From positions 2,666,001 to 2,730,000 of the forward strand of contig CAVWKG010000016.1 of assembly GCA_963755375.1 (NCBI GenBank): DNA of 64,000 nucleotides, read 5' to 3'. The notes under the pieces are model-generated. The model saw nothing but the letters and a program-made list of their open reading frames with translations. It was not told where the DNA came from and searched no databases. A program made the position numbers and the translations under genes. Position 1 is the stretch's first letter, and every line of letters begins with the position of its first letter. Of the stretch, positions 8,609 to 17,770 are shown piece after piece. Source of the stretch: Bog-473 sp963755375 (lineage in GTDB: Bacteria > Actinomycetota > Acidimicrobiia > Acidimicrobiales > RAAP-2).

Positions 8609-9370
8609 ATGACGTATGTCGACATTCACGGGCACCCCACATGGATATCGGTCGGGATCGAGAACGATGAGACGGTGTTGCTGCTGCACGGCGGCATTGT
8701 GGACAGCCGTTCTCTTCTAGATTCGATTGGCCCGGCGCTGAGCGAGCGCTACAGCGTTGCGGCATTCGATCGGCGTGGCCACGGGCGCACCGCCGATACG
8801 CCAGAGGCGCTTCATTACGACTCGATGGCCGATGAGACAATCGGTGTCCTTGAGCATCTAGATCGTCCCGCGCACCTGGTCGGCCATAGCGACGGGGGCG
8901 ATGTGGGGCTCTTGGTCGCGATGCGGCGACCTGACCTGGTCCAGCGGCTCGTCATGATTGGATCGAACTTCCACCACGCAGGCCTGCTACCGATCGGCGA
9001 GCTAATAACCCCAGATGTCTATGAGATGTTCGCGACAATGTACGGCGAGTGTTCACCCGATGGACGGGAGCACTTCGATGAGTTTCTCGCCAAGGTCTAC
9101 GCCATGTGGGCTTCGGAGCCCGAGCTGACTCCGACGGACCTCGCCAAAGTCACAGTGCCCGTCCTGGTTCTTGTAGCTGACGACGACGCGATCGCGCTGT
9201 CTCATACCTGCCTGCTGTACGAGTCGATTCCGGCCTCGCAGCTCGCGGTCGTCCCAGGTGCATCACATTTGCTGCCTATTGAGCAGCCCGAAGAGACGGT
9301 ACGCATCATCCGCACGTTCCTTGAATCGAGCGTGCCGCCCGCGACCTTGATGCCGATCAGACGGACCTGA
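8609..9370 (+). CDS. Alpha/beta-hydrolase fold protein
   Basis: A 253-residue alpha/beta hydrolase. The oxyanion segment is LLLHGG. The nucleophile elbow is GHSDGG, with Ser at about residue 94. A late Asp lies in VLVADDDAIA and the catalytic His in PGASHLLP. The length is normal for the lipase/haloperoxidase branch. The ATG at 8609 is preferred, with a GTG six codons earlier as alternative. The substrate is unknown. It follows the cupin gene on the same strand. Confidence 0.85.
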   Translation: MTYVDIHGHPTWISVGIENDETVLLLHGGIVDSRSLLDSIGPALSERYSVAAFDRRGHGRTADTPEALHYDSMADETIGVLEHLDRPAHLVGHSDGGDVGLLVAMRRPDLVQRLVMIGSNFHHAGLLPIGELITPDVYEMFATMYGECSPDGREHFDEFLAKVYAMWASEPELTPTDLAKVTVPVLVLVADDDAIALSHTCLLYESIPASQLAVVPGASHLLPIEQPEETVRIIRTFLESSVPPATLMPIRRT

Positions 9371-9807
9371 GCCTTGGCTCGCGGGCATCGGGTGAACTTC
9401 TGCGCCTCGTCGCCACGAAGTTTTGAGTCTCTACGAGGGGTATCTCCGTTGTGCTGACGGGGATACCCCTCCCCGATGTGTGAGGCCGGGCGGCCGGACC
9501 ACCTGAGGTTCGGTTGGACCGATGTGGGGGGTGGACGTTTCGGACGGTCCAATCACCTATCCCACTGGCAAAATACAGGGGAGAGAGGGGCCCAGACAGC
9601 GAAGCGGCAGCCGAACCGCCGCGCACACCCGCACCGACCGGCACCGGGCCCCCGACGCCCGACAGCCGCCACCCGAAACCCCGGACAGAGCGGCGCGGGG
9701 AGCGGAGCGCGGGGACTACGGGCTAGCCGCACCTGGCCAGGCAGGTCCTGGAGCACCGCTGTCGGGCTACGCGGTCAGGCCACATCTCGTCAAACCCATG
9801 CAGACAC
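9371..9807. other. Gene-poor GC-rich stretch with an inverted repeat
   Basis: About 440 bases between the hydrolase and a damaged integrase. The 10-base arms GAGGGGTATC (9435-9444) and GATACCCCTC (9462-9471) form a clear hairpin, which may end the hydrolase transcript. From about 9580 to 9720 the DNA is Pro/Arg-codon-like low complexity that is open in several frames. I see no real gene in it. Confidence 0.45.
9435..9471. terminator. Hairpin with 10-bp arms downstream of the hydrolase
   Basis: Perfect arms GAGGGGTATC and GATACCCCTC are separated by 17 bases and start 65 bases after the hydrolase stop. There is no T-run, as is usual for high-GC actinobacterial terminators. An operator role is also possible. 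Confidence 0.45.
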
Positions 9808-10475
9808 GTGAAGCGACCTAAGCCTACGAAGACGCCGTTGAGGATTCTCACTGAGATCGAGATCGCACGGCTAGCCGGTACGATCGACCTTCGATTCCGA
9901 GCGTTGGTCTACCTGGCCTGTTATGCGGGTCTTCGAGCCGGAGAACTGTTCGGGCTGAAGTGGAGCAGCGTCGATCTTCGGAGTCGGAGGGTGATGGTGT
10001 CCAACGCCGTCGTCGAGACCAACGGTCAACTTCACATTGATCAGCCGCCAAAGTCAGATGCGGGACGGCGGACAGTTCCCCTGTCTCGGGAAGCGGCAAG
10101 GGCGTTGGTGAAGCATGCCGAGATGTTCGGAAACCGATCAGACGACTACGTGTTACCGAACGAGGACGGCAATGCGATGCGATTGAGCAACTTCCGGAAT
10201 CGCTACTTGAAACCTGCACTCAAGCGGGCTGGCATGGACCCGTCGTTCCGCATTCTCGACCAGCGCCACACGGCTATAAGTCTGTGGATCAAGGCAGCAA
10301 TCAACCGAAGGACGTTTCGGTGCATGCTGGCCACACGTCCGTCTTCACATTGGATCGTTACGGCCACCTGTACCCGGACAACGGGGACGCGTTCTTGCGT
10401 GCCCCGGACGCTGCAACCGACAAATCGCTCGGAATCTCGGGGCACGACTCAGGGCACGAAGTTGTCTGTAAATGA
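9808..10475 (+). pseudogene. Tyrosine recombinase remnant, truncated and frameshifted
   Basis: The catalytic domain of a phage-type integrase is recognisable: ACYAGLRAGELFGLKWSSVD contains the first catalytic Arg, and the last part reads HAGHTSVFTLDRYGHLYPD. The N-terminal DNA-binding domain is missing. The usual HDLRH motif has become LDQRH, losing the catalytic His. A frame change near 10290 separates the two halves. The enzyme cannot be active, and no matching attachment site was found beside it. Confidence 0.8.
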
Positions 10476-10595
10476 CACGCCGTGCCCCTGACCTCCCCCC
10501 GTCACTGCTCGCGACTTCGGTCGACAAACTGGTTTCCAGGAGACTCAGTGGCGAAAGACACACACGTCGATTAATCTCTCGGACTAGGAGAGTTC

Positions 10596-10637
10596 ATCAC
10601 GCTAGACGGATCACGCTAGACAGATCACGCTAGACAA
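10596..10637. repeat. Three tandem 14-bp repeats
   Basis: The unit ATCACGCTAGACNN occurs three times in a row at 10596, 10610 and 10624, the first twelve bases being identical. The repeats lie 118 bases upstream of the large membrane-protein gene. They could be a binding site array or a slippage product. Confidence 0.6.
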
Positions 10638-10754
10638 GGGATAGATCGTCGAGGGCATGGGCCGCCTGGTGGCGGCGCGCGGCCCCGAGATACCGACTGG
10701 GCGCTTCGGTTTGCTCGCGCTACTTGGAGTCACCACGCCATTGAAGGAAACCGG

Positions 10755-12599
10755 ATGACTGAGGTCGGCGGTCTACAGGAACCAGCGCTGTCCACCGATG
10801 AGGCAGGCGCAGACCTGCTCCTTCGCCCGCCGACGAGTTTCAGTTCGGCGACCAGACGAAGGACAATCACCGGCCTGGGCATCCTGAGCTTGGCGGCACC
10901 GGTCGTGGTGTACCTGTGGTTCATCCACCGCTATGGAGTCAACGTGCTCTGGAACGACCAATGGGACGACGTCAATGTCGTCGGGCACGCGCATGCAGGC
11001 AACTTGAGTCTGGCCACGCTGTGGGCGCAACACAACGAAAACAGAGTCTTCTTCCCGAACCTCATTGTCGTCGTGCTCGGCGACACAACGCATTTCAATA
11101 TCGTCATTGAGGAGTACGTGAGCGCGACGATGCTGATCGTCGCCACTGGACTGTTGATCCTGACTCACCGGCGCCGACGCCCGTCGACGCCCTGGTTCTT
11201 CTATTGCCCGGTGGCCATCCTCATGTTCTCGTTGCTGGGTGGAAGTTCCTATTACGGCGGTGGCAACACACTCTGGGGTTTCCAAATGGCCTGGTACCTG
11301 GTCCTGTTGGGTCTGGCTGTAACCCTGTTCCTCCTGGATCGGCCGAGCCTGACCTGGCTCGTACTGGCTGGAGCGATGGCAGCTGCAGTGGTCGGCAGCT
11401 TTTCCTCGCTGCAGGGGCTTCTGATCTGGCCGTCGGGCTTGGTGCTTCTCTATCTACGCCGTCGGCCCTGGCGCATGATCGTCATCTGGATCATCTCTGC
11501 CATCGTGACCGGAGCCATCTATTTCTATAACTACAACTTTGCGTGGGTCTCTGGGCCCTCGTATTGGGTGACCCATCCGTTTGGTGCGACGAGCATCTTC
11601 CTGTTCTCCGTTGGGAACAACATCACGGGCCAAGAAGTCACAGCGACCCCGACGGGCGCCGACCTCATCCTGGGAACGCTCATTCTGGTCGTTGCCGTCT
11701 GGCTCGTCATCTCGGGTCTCCGCCGTGATGAAAGATTTGGAAGCCCACTCGGCGTCAGCTTGATCTGTTTCGGCCTGCTGTTCACTGCGATACTCACCTC
11801 CGGACGAGCCTGGGCTGTGGGTGTCGACGCCCGGTACGCGATGTTCGAGATAATCCTATGGGTCGGGTGCTACCTGGCGTTGCTCGAGCGACCCAACAGG
11901 GGACTCAGGGACACGGGAGCGTACCTGTTGGGGAGGATCGACAACTGGTTCGGCACTCCCGGCCGGCCGATTGACCATCGGTCACGGAACGCGCCTTGGG
12001 CACAGATGGTCACCGTGGCGGTCCAACTGTTTCTGGTGAGTCTCATCCTCGTACAGGCCGTCCTCACCATCCCAAGCGGCATCACCGATGCCAGCGCCTG
12101 GCACCAGCGTCAGCTTGTCGCGGCCGACGTTGCTGTGAACATCGACGAAGCGGGCGACGCTCTCGTGCAGAATGTGTTGGGCGGTAACGAACCTTCGTTC
12201 GTCCGCGAGATGACGGCCACCGCTCGCTCCGAGCATCTCAGCCTGTTCGACACGCCCTTGGCCATCGAGGATACGCGCCGAGGTCTGTTCCCATCCCTTC
12301 AATCCAGCATCTTGGTCCCTTCGGACGGCGCCACCGTGTCGGGAACCCAACCCCTCGATGCCGGCGTTTTCGTCTCTCCGGCCGGGTGGAGGGTGCAGTT
12401 CCGCATTACCGGACAATCGTCGCACCTCGCGCGCGTCCTGTCTGCCAAGGACAGCGGCCTGGGTTGGTTGGCCTTTTGGGATACAAACGCGGTTGCCGAC
12501 GGAAGCTATGAGGTGCGGAGCGTGCTCGTCTACCCTGACCAGTCGAGGGCCGCGAGCGACCCCATATCGGTGACAGTCGAGAACAAGAAAACGACGTGA
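10755..12599 (+). CDS. Polytopic membrane protein, GT-C-like, with C-terminal extracytoplasmic domain
   Basis: A 614-residue protein starting at 10755 with AAGGAA upstream. After a short cytoplasmic N-terminus, about ten transmembrane helices span residues 38-450. The first loop carries LWNDQWDD, an acidic motif at the position used by GT-C glycosyltransferases for metal and sugar-phosphate binding. Residues about 490-614 form a soluble, possibly Ig-like domain (SDGATVSGTQPLDAGVF ... SYEVRSVLV). Assignment as a cell-envelope glycosyltransferase is inference. It stands alone between an integrase remnant and an IS remnant. Confidence 0.65.
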   Translation: MTEVGGLQEPALSTDEAGADLLLRPPTSFSSATRRRTITGLGILSLAAPVVVYLWFIHRYGVNVLWNDQWDDVNVVGHAHAGNLSLATLWAQHNENRVFFPNLIVVVLGDTTHFNIVIEEYVSATMLIVATGLLILTHRRRRPSTPWFFYCPVAILMFSLLGGSSYYGGGNTLWGFQMAWYLVLLGLAVTLFLLDRPSLTWLVLAGAMAAAVVGSFSSLQGLLIWPSGLVLLYLRRRPWRMIVIWIISAIVTGAIYFYNYNFAWVSGPSYWVTHPFGATSIFLFSVGNNITGQEVTATPTGADLILGTLILVVAVWLVISGLRRDERFGSPLGVSLICFGLLFTAILTSGRAWAVGVDARYAMFEIILWVGCYLALLERPNRGLRDTGAYLLGRIDNWFGTPGRPIDHRSRNAPWAQMVTVAVQLFLVSLILVQAVLTIPSGITDASAWHQRQLVAADVAVNIDEAGDALVQNVLGGNEPSFVREMTATARSEHLSLFDTPLAIEDTRRGLFPSLQSSILVPSDGATVSGTQPLDAGVFVSPAGWRVQFRITGQSSHLARVLSAKDSGLGWLAFWDTNAVADGSYEVRSVLVYPDQSRAASDPISVTVENKKTT

Positions 12600-12675
12600 T
12601 GGCCATTTCGCGTCGATACCAGCCCGATGGCTGACTCAAATCGCCCTTCTCTAGGGCCTGACGAGCGCAGGAGGT

Positions 12676-13725
12676 TCACCATGAGTCGAGAAGTCGAAGC
12701 TGGAACTGCCAGATGGTCCCATTGACCGGCACGGTCCGGCTGACCCAGCCCTGCGCCGAGCGGTCTTCGTTCACCACACGCAGGTCAGCGGCCAGTTCGG
12801 GTTGGCCGCGTGCTGCCCTCGCCTCGAAGCGTTGGGCCGGCGTGGCCATGCCCAGGCTCTGATGCGGTCGCGTGGTGTTGTAATCACCCACCCAGGCGTC
12901 GAGTTCATTTTGGGCCGCTTGCTGGGAGGAAAAGATCTGCCCGCCCAAGAACTCGGTGCAGTGTGCGATGGAAGCGCTCGATCTTGCCAGTGGTCGTCGG
13001 CGACGCCGGCGCGGTGAGGCGGTGGGTGATGCCGTTCTCCCGGCAGATCTTGTCGAAGAGCACTTCGCTCGGGGTCAGGCCGAAGCGATTGGTGAAGACC
13101 TTGCCGTTGTCGGTGAGGATCTCTTCGGGCACGCCGTGACGTTCGAGTGCCTGGGCCAAGAACGCGCAGACCGCCCGTCCGGTGGCGCGGACCATGACTC
13201 CCGCACAGATGCAATAGCGGGAGTGGTCGTCGACGCCGGTGAGGACCTTGCACTCGGTGCCGTCGTCGAGGAGCACCCCGCCCACCACATCCATCTGCCA
13301 CAGCTCCATCGGGCGCCCCCGCTCCCAGCGTTTGTAGGTCGGGAGCTTCTTGCGGGTCGCCTTGGGTTCGATCAGGCCGTGACGGAGCAAGGACCGATAG
13401 ATCCCCGAGACCTAGGGGAGCGGTGACACCGCTTCTCGGGCCAGCTGGTGTCGCAGGCTCATCGGGCCCCAATGGGCCGGTTCCGCCGCAGCTCGAGGAC
13501 CCTGGCCTCGATCACTGCGGGCATTTGGAGGGGTGAGGTCTTGGGCCGATGCGATCGATCTCGCAGACCCTCGAGGCCCTCGGCCTCATAACGGGCCAGC
13601 CAGGAGTGCACCGTGTCTCGATGCACGCCGAACTTCTCGGCTACCTCGGTGACCCGCATCCCTTCCCTGATGACGGCCAAGACGGCGTCATAACGCTGTT
13701 CCACCTTGCTGAGCTCCCTGAGCAT
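12676..13725 (-). pseudogene. IS481-family transposase, broken into three frames
   Basis: From the start at 13725 (MLRELSKVEQRYDAVLAVI) a helix-turn-helix segment runs to about 13465. There the frame shifts, and an in-frame stop follows near 13410. The DDE core resumes at 13390 with the catalytic residues in WQMDVVGG, LTDNGKVF and KIERFHR. After another shift near 12940 comes TRPHQSLGMATPAQRF, and the normal C-terminus is cut off at 12676. At least three lesions make it inactive. A shorter copy of the same element lies at 4.5 kb. Confidence 0.85.
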
Positions 13726-13775
13726 TCGGCTACCTCCTGCGCCTAAACGCAGGTTGGTGGGGCAAGGTGTCGGAC

Positions 13776-13817
13776 ATCAACCGAACACGCGTCGGGGATC
13801 ATCCGAACACGCGTCGG
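13776..13817. repeat. Tandem 22-bp repeat at IS481-like element end
   Basis: Two copies of ATCANCCGAACACGCGTCGG (13776 and 13798) follow TGTCGGAC, the probable terminal sequence of the IS481-like element. Repeated ends of this kind are typical transposase-binding sites. Confidence 0.5.
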
Positions 13818-13865
13818 AAGTCTCCCGAATAGGAAATGCCGGAGTTCACCCGGAACTACACACCC

Positions 13866-13907
13866 CTTCAGTCGGCCGCCCGGGTCTCGATCCCGGCACC
13901 TTGGGAT
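13866..13907. repeat. Attachment-site copy: 3' half of tRNA-Lys (island left end)
   Basis: The 42 bases match 24490-24531 with a single mismatch. That range covers the 3' half of tRNA-Lys from the anticodon loop to the discriminator base plus 6 bases beyond. The rest of the tRNA is absent here, so this is not a gene. It is the expected far-end att copy left by an integrase that uses the tRNA-Lys 3' end. Confidence 0.85.
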
Positions 13908-14583
13908 CCAATAATTGGGATATCTACCGGTTCACAGCGGTGCGTTGCAGCAGTTCAGAGAGGGTGCGTCGTTCAGGCGAGACCACGAGAATACGCCGAA
14001 GTCGATTCCCTGGGCTACAAGATTGGCTGCAGTTCCGGCAGAAACCCCCCTGCGTGCTTCAACACCATCGTCACCATCTGACGTCGATACGTCAAGCCAG
14101 AGATCCATTGTCCCTACGCCCCCTACCTAATCAGGCACAACTGGGCTACCCCGTAGCTTTAAAATGGAGCCAAGATTGTTCAACGACCAGTGATGAGTTT
14201 CCCGCTCTGGCGGAGTTCTCAATAGACGCCCTGACTGAGGTCGTGGACGCCGACTGAACATTCAGAGCCGGGGTGCTGGAGTTGAACTGTTGGCGGATTG
14301 TCGATTTCATTTTTCGTACTTCATGCAGATCGGTGCGCGAGCGCAGTTCGGGTACCCACCGTTTGAGGAACTGGACGCAAAGCCGGAAGCGACGCCGCTC
14401 GACCTCGTAGCCGGGCGACGGTCGGTAACCGCCCAGCCGGTCGCCGTACTGCGAGATTCACCTGAGACGGTGACAGCCTCAGACGGCGTCTTGATTTGAC
14501 CCTTTCTGATTACTGTGCTCGGGCGGCGGCATATGAGCTGGTTCTTCATACCCAGTCTCGCTCGTCCCCCTCGCTTAGGGCGC
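13908..14583. other. Gene-free stretch inside island left end
   Basis: About 680 bases between the att copy and the TetR gene. The composition is lower in GC than the flanks, and no frame resembles a known protein. No RNA gene or repeat is seen. Confidence 0.4.
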
Positions 14584-15186
14584 TTACTTCGTCGTACACC
14601 CTTGAAGGAAGATCCCAACAGCGCACATGAGTCGGGGGTCGAGTTCACCAACATCCCCCCACCAACCAGTGATCCAGTTTGTGATGGTGAGCGTGAAGGT
14701 GGCAGTGAGAATCTCTGCTAGCTGCAGAGGATCACTTATCGAGTTGATTTCGCCGGTCGCTTGACCCTGGCCGAGCAGCTCAGCCAGCAGGACGAAGTTC
14801 TCCATGTCCATCTCCATCGCTCGACCGGTCGAGCCACTAAACATGCCAGTTCGACCAACCACGTTGGCCATGAACGCCCGATCATCAGCAAACAGCTGTC
14901 CGATCACACTGACGAGTTCGCGCACGCGCCCCGAGACTGATTCGTCCGAACGCCCAAGGAGTTCTCGGAGATAGATGGCGTAGAGCGCTTTGAACTCCAG
15001 CTCAGATTCACGCAGCACGGCTTCTTTGGTCGGGAAGTAGTTGAAGAACGTGGCCTCAGACACCTCGACCTGCTCGATGATGTCCCTTACCCGGGTCTGC
15101 TCAAAGCCTCGCTCCCGGAAAAGTGTCATGGCCGTTCCGTAGAGCCGCCGGCGCATCTGCTCCTTTTTCTGCTCTCTGAGGCCCAT
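14584..15186 (-). CDS. TetR-family transcriptional regulator
   Basis: A 200-residue TetR repressor. Residues about 10-60 form the helix-turn-helix (AMTLFRERGFEQTRVRDIIE and VSEATFFNYFPTKEAVL); the rest is the ligand-binding helical domain. It is divergent from the amidase gene with 60 bases between. That gap holds a palindrome resembling a TetR operator. It probably represses the amidase and itself, with the amidase substrate or a related molecule as inducer; the ligand is unknown. Confidence 0.9.
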   Translation of the reverse strand: MGLREQKKEQMRRRLYGTAMTLFRERGFEQTRVRDIIEQVEVSEATFFNYFPTKEAVLRESELEFKALYAIYLRELLGRSDESVSGRVRELVSVIGQLFADDRAFMANVVGRTGMFSGSTGRAMEMDMENFVLLAELLGQGQATGEINSISDPLQLAEILTATFTLTITNWITGWWGDVGELDPRLMCAVGIFLQGCTTK

Positions 15187-15237
15187 ATTGGTGTCACCGT
15201 AAAGATAGGGTTGAAAGATTATTAGGGTAACACTAAT
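15187..15237. promoter_or_regulatory. Candidate TetR operators between regulator and amidase
   Basis: ATTGGTGTCACC (15187-15198) and the reverse complement of ATTAGTGTTACC (15226-15237) form an inverted pair with two mismatches. The second half is itself an imperfect palindrome, ATTAG-7-CTAAT (15221-15237), 9 bases before the amidase start. Binding there would block both promoters. Confidence 0.6.
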
Positions 15238-15246
15238 GATATACCC

Positions 15247-16713
15247 ATGGCAGACGTCGGCTTCATGTCAGCAGTCAAGTTGACCCAGTCTCTGCGAAAT
15301 GGGCACATTTCCAGCAGGGAGTTGTTCGAGCACTACCTGAGCCGTATCGAGACCCATAACCCGGCCCTCAATGCCGTGGTCACCTTGGATTCCGAGCGAG
15401 CTCGAGCCGAGGCCGACGCTGCGGACGCTGCTTTGTCTCGGGGGGAGGCGCTTGGCCCTCTTCATGGGCTGCCCATGACCGTCAAGGATCACTACGCCAC
15501 GTCGGGAATGCGCACGACCGGTGGTAATCGTGCGACCAGACGCTTCGTTCCCGATTACGACGCAGTGCCTGTGGCCCGTCTGCGGGCGGCGGGGGCCGTG
15601 ATCATGGGCAAGACGAACATGCCTCGTATGGGCGCCGATGTGCAGACCTACAACTCGATTTTTGGAACGACCAACAACCCCTGGGACCTCAAGCGGACCC
15701 CTGGAGGATCATCTGGCGGCTCGGCCGCTGCCGTGGCAGCTGGCCTCACTGGGCTCGAAGTCGGGTCGGACATTGCCGGGTCGCTCCGGATCCCCGCTCA
15801 CTACTGCGGCGTGTACAGCCACAAGCCGACCTTTGGTCTCATGCCGAACCCATTTGGTCCCGAATCTCCTCCGGGATACCGGGCCGACCACGATATGGCT
15901 ACCCCGGGCCCCATTGCTCGCTCGGCTGATGACCTCGAACTCGCTCTTGATGTCCTAGCTGGTCCCGACGAGGCCCGCTCGGTCGCTTGGCGACTCGAAC
16001 TTCCGGCGGCACAGCGTTCCTCGCTGGTTGACTATCGCGTCGGTGCCTGGCTTGACGATCCTGACTGCCTCACTGACCCCGAGGTGCTGGCGCCCCTCCA
16101 AGCCACAGTTGATGCCTTGCGCCGAACCGGTGTCGCAGTTGATGAGAACGCTCGACCCGGTTTCACCTTGAAGGACTCCTTCCGCAACTTCCAGAAGCTG
16201 CTGTACGGGGCAATCTGCCATGGGCTGCCGTTCGCCGGCTTGTGGCCCACGAAGGTGCCTTGGTTCTTCACCCCGCCCGTCCCAGGGGACAACCAGGTGT
16301 CCCGGGTGCTTCGCTACGAGGGTGCCAGCCACCGCGACTGGATCCTGGCCCATGAGGCCCGCCAGGAGTATCAGCAGGCGTGGGCTGCCTTCTTTGAGCG
16401 CTACGACGTCTTGTTGTGTCCGGCCAGTCCGGTGGCGGCCATCGCCCACAACCACCACTTCGGCGGAGCCATCATCTTTCGGGCCATGCGGGGAGGTGGT
16501 CGCCGGCGACCGTATGTGGACCAAATGACGTGGGCCGGAATGGTTGGGCAGTCCTATCTACCGGCCACGGTCGCGCCGGTCGGAACCACCCCCGATGGAC
16601 TACCCGTCGGCGTCCAGATTGTAGGTCCGTACCTTGAGGATCGCACCACGATCGACTTCGCTCGCCGACTCGGAGGCGTGATTGGTGGATTCAAGCAAGC
16701 GCCTGGCTATTGA
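15247..16713 (+). CDS. Amidase-signature hydrolase
   Basis: A 488-residue amidase-signature enzyme of normal length. The Ser-cisSer-Lys triad is visible: Lys80 in MTVKDHY, the serine pair Ser155/156 in GGSSGGSA and the nucleophile Ser179 in GSDIAGSLRIPA. The closing segment VGTTPDGLPVGVQIVGPYLE is characteristic. It has no signal peptide, so it acts in the cytoplasm on an amide or carbamoyl substrate I cannot name. Its promoter region is shared with the divergent TetR gene. Confidence 0.93.
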   Translation: MADVGFMSAVKLTQSLRNGHISSRELFEHYLSRIETHNPALNAVVTLDSERARAEADAADAALSRGEALGPLHGLPMTVKDHYATSGMRTTGGNRATRRFVPDYDAVPVARLRAAGAVIMGKTNMPRMGADVQTYNSIFGTTNNPWDLKRTPGGSSGGSAAAVAAGLTGLEVGSDIAGSLRIPAHYCGVYSHKPTFGLMPNPFGPESPPGYRADHDMATPGPIARSADDLELALDVLAGPDEARSVAWRLELPAAQRSSLVDYRVGAWLDDPDCLTDPEVLAPLQATVDALRRTGVAVDENARPGFTLKDSFRNFQKLLYGAICHGLPFAGLWPTKVPWFFTPPVPGDNQVSRVLRYEGASHRDWILAHEARQEYQQAWAAFFERYDVLLCPASPVAAIAHNHHFGGAIIFRAMRGGGRRRPYVDQMTWAGMVGQSYLPATVAPVGTTPDGLPVGVQIVGPYLEDRTTIDFARRLGGVIGGFKQAPGY

Positions 16714-16868
16714 GGTGGTCGTCCTCCTCGCCTTGTGTTCGGCGGACCGAGCATGCTCGGATCTCACGAGGGGCGGAGGCCCCGTCCCTTCATCGCATCA
16801 GAAGTGGGTGTCACCGTGCGGCACTTCGGGGGCGCGCTGTTCGTCGAGACGCATCCAAGCGGGAACCG

Positions 16869-17171
16869 CTAAGCGTCGTATTCAGCCTTCGACATATGCC
16901 ACATTCGCTTCTGCGTAAACCTCTTGCTTTGGCATTCAGCACAGGTGCTGAGCTGAGCCACGGCGTCGGCCATCGACTCATTCGACGTCGCCACTTCATT
17001 GAAGCTAGACGCAGTCGATGGACCCCCACCCAACACGGGAAAGCCTTTAGGGTGCGGCTTTGAGTAGTACTTGGAAACCTTCCACCTGTAGCCGCAGTTG
17101 CTACAAGTGCGCACAAGGGTCGGCCGAGACAACGCTCGAATGAATCCCCGAATGCCGCCGTTCTCGCTCAT
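16869..17171 (-). CDS. Zinc-ribbon hypothetical protein
   Basis: A 100-residue protein with two CxxC knuckles, TCSNCGYRW (Cys23, Cys26) and STCAECQSK (Cys77, Cys80), together forming a zinc ribbon. Between them lies a Gly/Ser-rich loop. The ending is basic (RFTQKRMWHM). No family name can be given; such proteins are common in islands. It stands alone, converging on the amidase end. Confidence 0.65.
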   Translation of the reverse strand: MSENGGIRGFIRALSRPTLVRTCSNCGYRWKVSKYYSKPHPKGFPVLGGGPSTASSFNEVATSNESMADAVAQLSTCAECQSKRFTQKRMWHMSKAEYDA

Positions 17172-17225
17172 GCAAACAACCTTAGAACCAACGCGCCGGG
17201 AGAACTCGGTGTACCCGCTCTAGCG

Positions 17226-17244
17226 TGCCCCAGTACGCCGGGAC
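17226..17244. repeat. Intergenic motif copy before cupin gene
   Basis: TGCCCCAGTACGCCGGGAC, identical in 18 of 19 bases to 17661-17679. The two copies flank the cupin gene as direct repeats. Confidence 0.6.
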
Positions 17245-17274
17245 GGTGAGATAGCCGGTAGGTACACTCCCGAA

Positions 17275-17649
17275 ATGGATGTAACGGAGTCCGCAGGGGT
17301 CGTCCGAGCTGCGCCGTCGGTCGAGTTCCTCCCGGTGAAACTTGATGGGCGGCAGGTCGGTGTCCTCACCGTTGACTCCCCGGGAGTGCGGGACGAGTGG
17401 GAAATGCATCCCGAACAAGACGAACTGTTGTACCTCCTCGACGGTGCCATTTATGTTTTCCTCCGAGCCGATTTTGGGAAGTCCGAGGAGGACAGGCTGC
17501 ACGTCAGGAAAGGGCAAGCTTGCCTTATTCCAAAAGGGATGTGGCACCGCCAAGTGGTTATTGCTCCGTGCAAGATGTTGTTTCTAACCCCGGAAACGGT
17601 GCATCGTCCTTATGCCCCCGAATCCGGGTGGAGCGAACCGACCCACTGA
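17275..17649 (+). CDS. Single-domain cupin protein
   Basis: A 124-residue cupin. Motif 1 reads around EWEMHPEQDELLYLLDG and motif 2 around GQACLIPKGMWHRQ, giving His, Glu and His metal ligands. It is the same type as the cupin at 8.08 kb but not a recent copy. The substrate is unknown. It is flanked on both sides by direct copies of a 19-base intergenic motif, as if it were a separately inserted unit. Confidence 0.8.
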   Translation: MDVTESAGVVRAAPSVEFLPVKLDGRQVGVLTVDSPGVRDEWEMHPEQDELLYLLDGAIYVFLRADFGKSEEDRLHVRKGQACLIPKGMWHRQVVIAPCKMLFLTPETVHRPYAPESGWSEPTH

Positions 17650-17659
17650 TCTGAGACGA

Positions 17660-17713
17660 CTGCCCCAGTATGCCGGGACTGGGTGCGCCATCCGCGGCAC
17701 TTCGAGGGCAGGC
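17660..17713. repeat. Bulged hairpin element after cupin gene
   Basis: Outer arms CTGCCC/GGGCAG enclose inner arms TGCCG-GGA / TCC-G-CGGCA, which pair with a single extra-helical G. Unpaired CAGTA and CTTCGA lie opposite each other between the two stems. The organisation recalls integron attC hairpins, but no GTTRRRY core was found. Confidence 0.5.
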
Positions 17714-17770
17714 CGTCTACGAGCGTCAAAGGTCCGTTGCGTTGCTCTACCTAGGCCGGAATCACTCGAA

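Noticed and set aside
9522..9821. Possible proline/arginine-rich protein before the integrase remnant
   Set aside because: All three forward frames are open and low in complexity; no ribosome site and no homologous pattern.
10596..10637. CRISPR-like repeats
   Set aside because: Three short direct units without spacers; no cas genes in the window.
13866..13907. A second tRNA gene at the left island end
   Set aside because: Only the 3' half is present, with no D-arm or acceptor 5' strand.
14290..14499. Short forward frame at the left of the island
   Set aside because: No ribosome site, no recognisable pattern; left as non-coding.
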